A stretch of DNA of 17,027 bases, from positions 1 to 17,027 of the forward strand of contig CAYPDK010000026.1 in assembly GCA_964409505.1 (NCBI GenBank), read 5' to 3'. The notes below the pieces were generated by a model. The model was not told the DNA's origin. It searched no databases and saw only the letters and a program-made list of their open reading frames with translations. This stretch comes from JADHZC01 sp964409505 (lineage in GTDB: Bacteria; Pseudomonadota; Alphaproteobacteria; Rickettsiales; Rickettsiaceae). The position numbers and the translations under genes are program-made. Shown in pieces: positions 14,349 through 17,027 of the stretch. Position 1 is the stretch's first letter. Every line of letters starts with the position of its first letter.

Positions 14349-14858
14349 ATGAAAAGATATTGTAATTCAAGTTCTCCCATTTTCAAATTTATTCTAATTT
14401 CCTTTGTGTTGCTTTTGTCTAGCTGCTCTGATAGAGGAGAATACTCAAGACCTGAGTCTTTAGAAGAACAGATAAAAGAATTGGGAACAATTGGGGAGAC
14501 TAATTTATCTTTTGAATCTGCTGTAATAGATAGGGTTCATTTTGGACTGGATTCTGCTGAATTATCCACTTCTGCCAAGAGCACATTGGCGGCTCAAGCT
14601 GAGTGGTTGAAAGAAAACAAGAACAAAATAGGCTCAATCATAATAGAGGGACATTGCGACGAGAGGGGAACAAAAGATTACAATTTTGCTCTTGGAGAGA
14701 AAAGAGCAACTGCCGTGAAAAATTATCTAGTGTTTGCGGGTTTAGATGCTGAGAAGATAAAAGTAATCTCTTATGGTAAGGAAAAGCCATCTGTTATAGG
14801 ACATGATGAGTCATCTTGGATGTACAATCGTAGAGCAGTAACTGTGATAGCAGAATAA
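14349..14858 (+). CDS. pal: Peptidoglycan-associated lipoprotein Pal
   Basis: Anchors the outer membrane to peptidoglycan as part of the Tol-Pal system. The 169-residue protein starts with a lipoprotein signal (FKFILISFVLLLSSC) in which Cys26 is the lipid attachment site. After a short linker comes an OmpA-like peptidoglycan-binding domain (about 60-169): VHFGLDSAEL, IIIEGHCDERGTKDYN (97-112, with the diaminopimelate-binding D and R), GEKRATAVKNYL, KVISYGKEKP and the final NRRAVTV. The frame is open further upstream to a TTG at 14271, but the lipoprotein signal begins exactly at ATG 14349 and a promoter occupies the upstream segment. The tol genes are not nearby. rpoH begins 38 bases after its stop, with no clear terminator or promoter between, so the two are probably co-transcribed. 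Confidence 0.94.
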   Translation: MKRYCNSSSPIFKFILISFVLLLSSCSDRGEYSRPESLEEQIKELGTIGETNLSFESAVIDRVHFGLDSAELSTSAKSTLAAQAEWLKENKNKIGSIIIEGHCDERGTKDYNFALGEKRATAVKNYLVFAGLDAEKIKVISYGKEKPSVIGHDESSWMYNRRAVTVIAE

Positions 14859-14896
14859 AAGATATTTAAGAAAAGTATCCTAAAATTTAACAACAA

Positions 14897-15751
14897 ATGT
14901 CTAAATTATCGTGCAGTGATTATAGTTTTTACAACTATCTAAATAAAGTAAATAGTATTCCCTCACTTTCAAAGGAGGATGAGATAAGGATAGCTAGAAC
15001 TTATTATATAAGTAAAGACCTTTCCTCTGCTCATATTTTAGTTACTAGCCATCTAAAGCTCGTAGTGAAGATTGCGATGGGATTTAAACAATGCAAATTA
15101 CCCTTAACAGATCTTATATCCGAAGGGAACATAGGTCTCATGCATGCTGTTAAGAAGTATAATCCAGATTTAGGATATAGATTATCCACTTATGCAATGT
15201 GGTGGATTAAGGCATATATTCAGGATTTTATTTTAAAGTCGTGGTCACTTGTTAAGATAGGAAGTAATACTCTTAAGAAAAAAATATTTTGTAGTTTAAA
15301 AAAATTTCAGCAAAAAATTTCGATTTCCTCCACTCAAGAGAGCGGTACTGGTACAACAAATACTGCTCTACAACTAAGCTCAGACATAGGGGAAATTTCT
15401 TCTAACATATTAACTTCTAAAGATCTTTCTTTAAATCAACCAATAAACAGAGAAGACGATGAAGAAATGATCTCGCTCATCCCAGAGACTAGAAATAATC
15501 AGGAAGCTATTCTGATAGATACACAAGATGATTGTACAAAAAAAAAATTAGTAAAAGAATCTCTACAAAGTCTTTCTCAAAGGGAGAGAGAAATTCTAAT
15601 AGCAAGAAGACTCAAGGAAAAGCCCTTAACATTAGAAGAATTAAGTAATAAATTTTTAATTTCGAAAGAAAGAGTAAGACAAATCGAGAACAAGGCATTT
15701 ACTAAGTTAAGATCAACCATTCTAGCTTCTAATCTAGTTTTCACTCTATAA
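14897..15751 (+). CDS. rpoH: Heat-shock sigma factor RpoH (sigma-32)
   Basis: Alternative sigma factor for chaperone and protease genes. The 284 residues lack region 1.1. Region 2 runs through HLKLVVKIAMGFKQCKLPLT, DLISEGNIGLMHAVKKYNP and RLSTYAMWWIKAYIQDFIL (about 52-113). It is followed directly by SWSLVKIGSNTLKKKIFCSLKK (115-136), which covers the RpoH signature and the RpoH-box region contacted by chaperones and FtsH; the usual QRKLFFNL is here KKKIFCSL, a divergent version. Region 4 (LSQREREILIARRLKEKPLT to SKERVRQIENKAFTKLRSTI, about 226-275) ends with the -35-binding helix-turn-helix. The GEISSN-type middle region is Ser/Thr-rich and poorly conserved. The ARRLKE-PLTLEEL motif separates it from RpoD. 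The ATG at 14897 gives the normal family start. It lies 38 bases behind pal. Confidence 0.93.
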   Translation: MSKLSCSDYSFYNYLNKVNSIPSLSKEDEIRIARTYYISKDLSSAHILVTSHLKLVVKIAMGFKQCKLPLTDLISEGNIGLMHAVKKYNPDLGYRLSTYAMWWIKAYIQDFILKSWSLVKIGSNTLKKKIFCSLKKFQQKISISSTQESGTGTTNTALQLSSDIGEISSNILTSKDLSLNQPINREDDEEMISLIPETRNNQEAILIDTQDDCTKKKLVKESLQSLSQREREILIARRLKEKPLTLEELSNKFLISKERVRQIENKAFTKLRSTILASNLVFTL

Positions 15752-15788
15752 ATTGACTCTGTAGAGTGGTACTAGGACTGCTCTCTAC
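15742..15788 (+). other. Competing stem-loops at the 3' end of rpoH
   Basis: CACTCTA at 15742-15748, which overlaps the last rpoH codons, can pair with TAGAGTG at 15762-15768. Alternatively GTAGAG at 15761-15766 can pair with CTCTAC at 15783-15788. The two pairings share bases and exclude each other. No T-run follows, so this is not a simple terminator. The segment is clearly more GC-rich than its surroundings. Confidence 0.35.
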
Positions 15789-16394
15789 CCCTTAAGTAAG
15801 AAGCCTCTAGGCACAAGCAACAGCTCTCTTTCGAGAATCATTAACAAAGGTAGTGCCTTTCTAACCTGTATAATTTTTTTGACTCCTTCCTTCTTTTTAA
15901 GAGGATCATATGCTGCATTGATTCACTACCATATACAGTATTTTTACTTTTCACATGTATATTTTTTATAAACTTTTAGCCTCTCATTTTTATTACTTTT
16001 TTAGTACAGGATGAATAGAAACTTCTTACAAAAATTTTATTTATCTTCAATATCCTTCTTTCCTACAAACTTTGTCTTGTATGTAAAATTTATCTACAAA
16101 ATTAGACCATGTACATCTCAGTTTTAAACTTTTTGTTTTTTTTGCATGTCATATTTTTGACTTTTAATGTATCTAGTATTTTGGTTTTTATCTATTCTTC
16201 TTAGATAGCATATGTTGAAAATCATTTTTTACATTAAAGATTTTTTTATGACATTCGCTCTACTTTTTTAAAGTCTTTTTTTAATAAGAGTTGTTTTTAT
16301 TTACAATTACTAAAAAATTATATTTTTTTGTAGTAAAATCTACTAAAAATAGATAAGTTTACTATGTCCTTATTTTGGTTATTCGAAGCAAATA
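15789..16394. other. Gene-free spacer between convergent rpoH and ankyrin genes
   Basis: No gene can be supported on either strand. Up to about 15900 the sequence is moderately GC-rich and holds a small hairpin (AAAGG, five bases, CCTTT at 15846-15860). From 15900 on it is T-rich on the plus strand with stops in every frame. A short inverted repeat, TAGTA with TACTA, is at 16331-16345. Both flanking genes must end in or before this stretch. Confidence 0.6.
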
Positions 16395-17027
16395 TCAAGG
16401 AACTCTACTCTTTTTTTGACTCTTCAGATCAAGCTTAGCTCCTGATGTTATTAACAATTCTACTATACCCTTATGGTTGTACTCAGACGCAATCATCAAA
16501 GCACTATCTCCATATTGATTCTGCAAATCAAGCTTAGCTCCTGACTGAATTAATAACTCTGCTATGTCCTTGTAACCCTTCAAAGAACCAATCATCAAAG
16601 CACTCCATCCTTCCTGAGTCTGCAAATCAAGCTTAGCTCCTGACTGAATTAATAACTCTGCTATGTCCTTGTAACCCTTCCAAGAAGCAAGCATCAAAGC
16701 ACTCACTCCTTCTTTATCCTGCAAATCAAGCTTAGCTCCTGACTGAATTAATAACTCTGCTATGTCCTTGTAACCCTTCAAAGAACCAAGCATCAAAGCA
16801 CTATCTCCTTCTTTATTCTGCAAATCAAGCTTAGCTCCTGATGTTATTAACAATTCTACTATACCCTTATAGTTGTACTCAGACGCAATCATCAAAGCAC
16901 TCCCTCCATATTGACTCTGCAAATCAAGCTTAGCTCCTGACTGAATTAATAACTCTGCTATGTCCTTGTAACCCTTCCAAGAAGCAAGCATCAAAGCACT
17001 CACTCCTTCTTTATCCTGCAAATCAAG
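16395..17027 (-). CDS. Ankyrin-repeat protein, 3' part (5' end outside window)
   Basis: The frame is open through the right edge, and the first visible codons already belong to a repeat (LDLQDKEG), so a TTG at 17021 is not a start and the N-terminus is missing. The visible 210 residues hold six perfect 33-residue ankyrin units of consensus LDLQxxxGxSALMxASxKGY followed by KDIAELLIQSGAK, then a short end, LDLKSQKKSRVP. The units are of three kinds in the order A-B-C-A-C-B (from N to C): A has VSALMLASWKGYKD, B has EYN-[YH]-KGIVELLITSG, C has GSLKGYKD. Ankyrin repeats bind proteins; such genes are frequent in intracellular bacteria and some products are secreted into host cells. One A unit is 41% GC by direct count, well above the surrounding DNA. 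No catalytic domain is visible in this part. The abrupt end may be natural or the result of a truncation. Confidence 0.9.
   Translation of the reverse strand, partial: LDLQDKEGVSALMLASWKGYKDIAELLIQSGAKLDLQSQYGGSALMIASEYNYKGIVELLITSGAKLDLQNKEGDSALMLGSLKGYKDIAELLIQSGAKLDLQDKEGVSALMLASWKGYKDIAELLIQSGAKLDLQTQEGWSALMIGSLKGYKDIAELLIQSGAKLDLQNQYGDSALMIASEYNHKGIVELLITSGAKLDLKSQKKSRVP
16434..17027 (-). repeat. Six tandem 99-base ankyrin-coding units
   Basis: Six in-frame 99-base units fill exactly 594 bases. Positions 16619-16730 and 16916-17027 are identical over all 112 bases, 297 bases (three units) apart, and the identity reaches the window edge. The two B units, 396 bases apart, differ at only a few bases. 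Such near-identity means recent duplication or gene conversion, and the number of units may vary between strains. Confidence 0.9.

Noticed and set aside
16325..16349. Inverted repeat as a bidirectional terminator for rpoH and the ankyrin gene
   Set aside because: The stem is only five bases and the T-run and A-run are on the wrong sides for termination in either direction.
16434..17027. Regular 99-base repeats as a CRISPR or satellite array
   Set aside because: The units are contiguous, in one open frame, and encode ankyrin repeats without unique spacers.

Overview
The window is very AT-rich and carries single-copy housekeeping genes of an alphaproteobacterial type: a family 4 uracil-DNA glycosylase with the FWRPP variant, a dnaG-rpoD pair, an alphaproteobacterial rpoH, mreD-mrdA, and bamB/pal lipoproteins. 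Mixed in are long AT-rich spacers, ankyrin repeats and a lipase with no recognisable signal peptide. This fits a reduced, host-associated genome, most likely an obligate intracellular Rickettsiales-type endosymbiont. The order is inferred from gene content and composition; no rRNA is present to confirm it.

Layout. At the left edge (1-38, minus) lie possible first codons of a gene that leaves the window. An AT-rich spacer follows, then a short frameshifted or frameshift-dependent gene (545-792, minus), a perfect 34-base inverted repeat (798-831), and a 96-residue acidic protein with an internal duplication (874-1164, minus). rluD (1323-2318, minus) and the uracil-DNA glycosylase (2401-3255, plus) diverge. 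After a gene-poor spacer comes a class 3 lipase-like gene (3697-5010, plus) with its own near-consensus promoter and a perfect dyad at the predicted transcription start. The replication/transcription pair dnaG-rpoD (9405-5607) is on the minus strand, with tRNA-Arg(CCG) at 9599-9670. A plus-strand envelope block runs from 9845 to 15751: mreD-mrdA (elongasome), a YfgM-like membrane protein with bamB (outer-membrane protein assembly), pal (Tol-Pal), then rpoH. A 643-base spacer separates rpoH from a convergent ankyrin-repeat gene (16395-17027, minus) whose 5' part lies outside the window.

How the genes work together. The core genes cover primer synthesis, primary and heat-shock sigma factors, rRNA pseudouridylation, uracil repair, side-wall peptidoglycan synthesis and outer-membrane maintenance. 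The organism therefore appears to keep both a peptidoglycan machinery and a Tol-Pal-linked envelope. Several upstream regions have readable -35/-10 pairs (lipase, glycosylase, YfgM-bamB, pal) close to the bacterial sigma-70 consensus, in agreement with the conserved DNA-binding regions of the RpoD encoded here. The accessory genes (lipase, ankyrin protein, 96-residue protein, frameshifted gene) are the candidates for host interaction. I found no multi-gene defence, mobile or CRISPR system; the unusual material consists of single loci.
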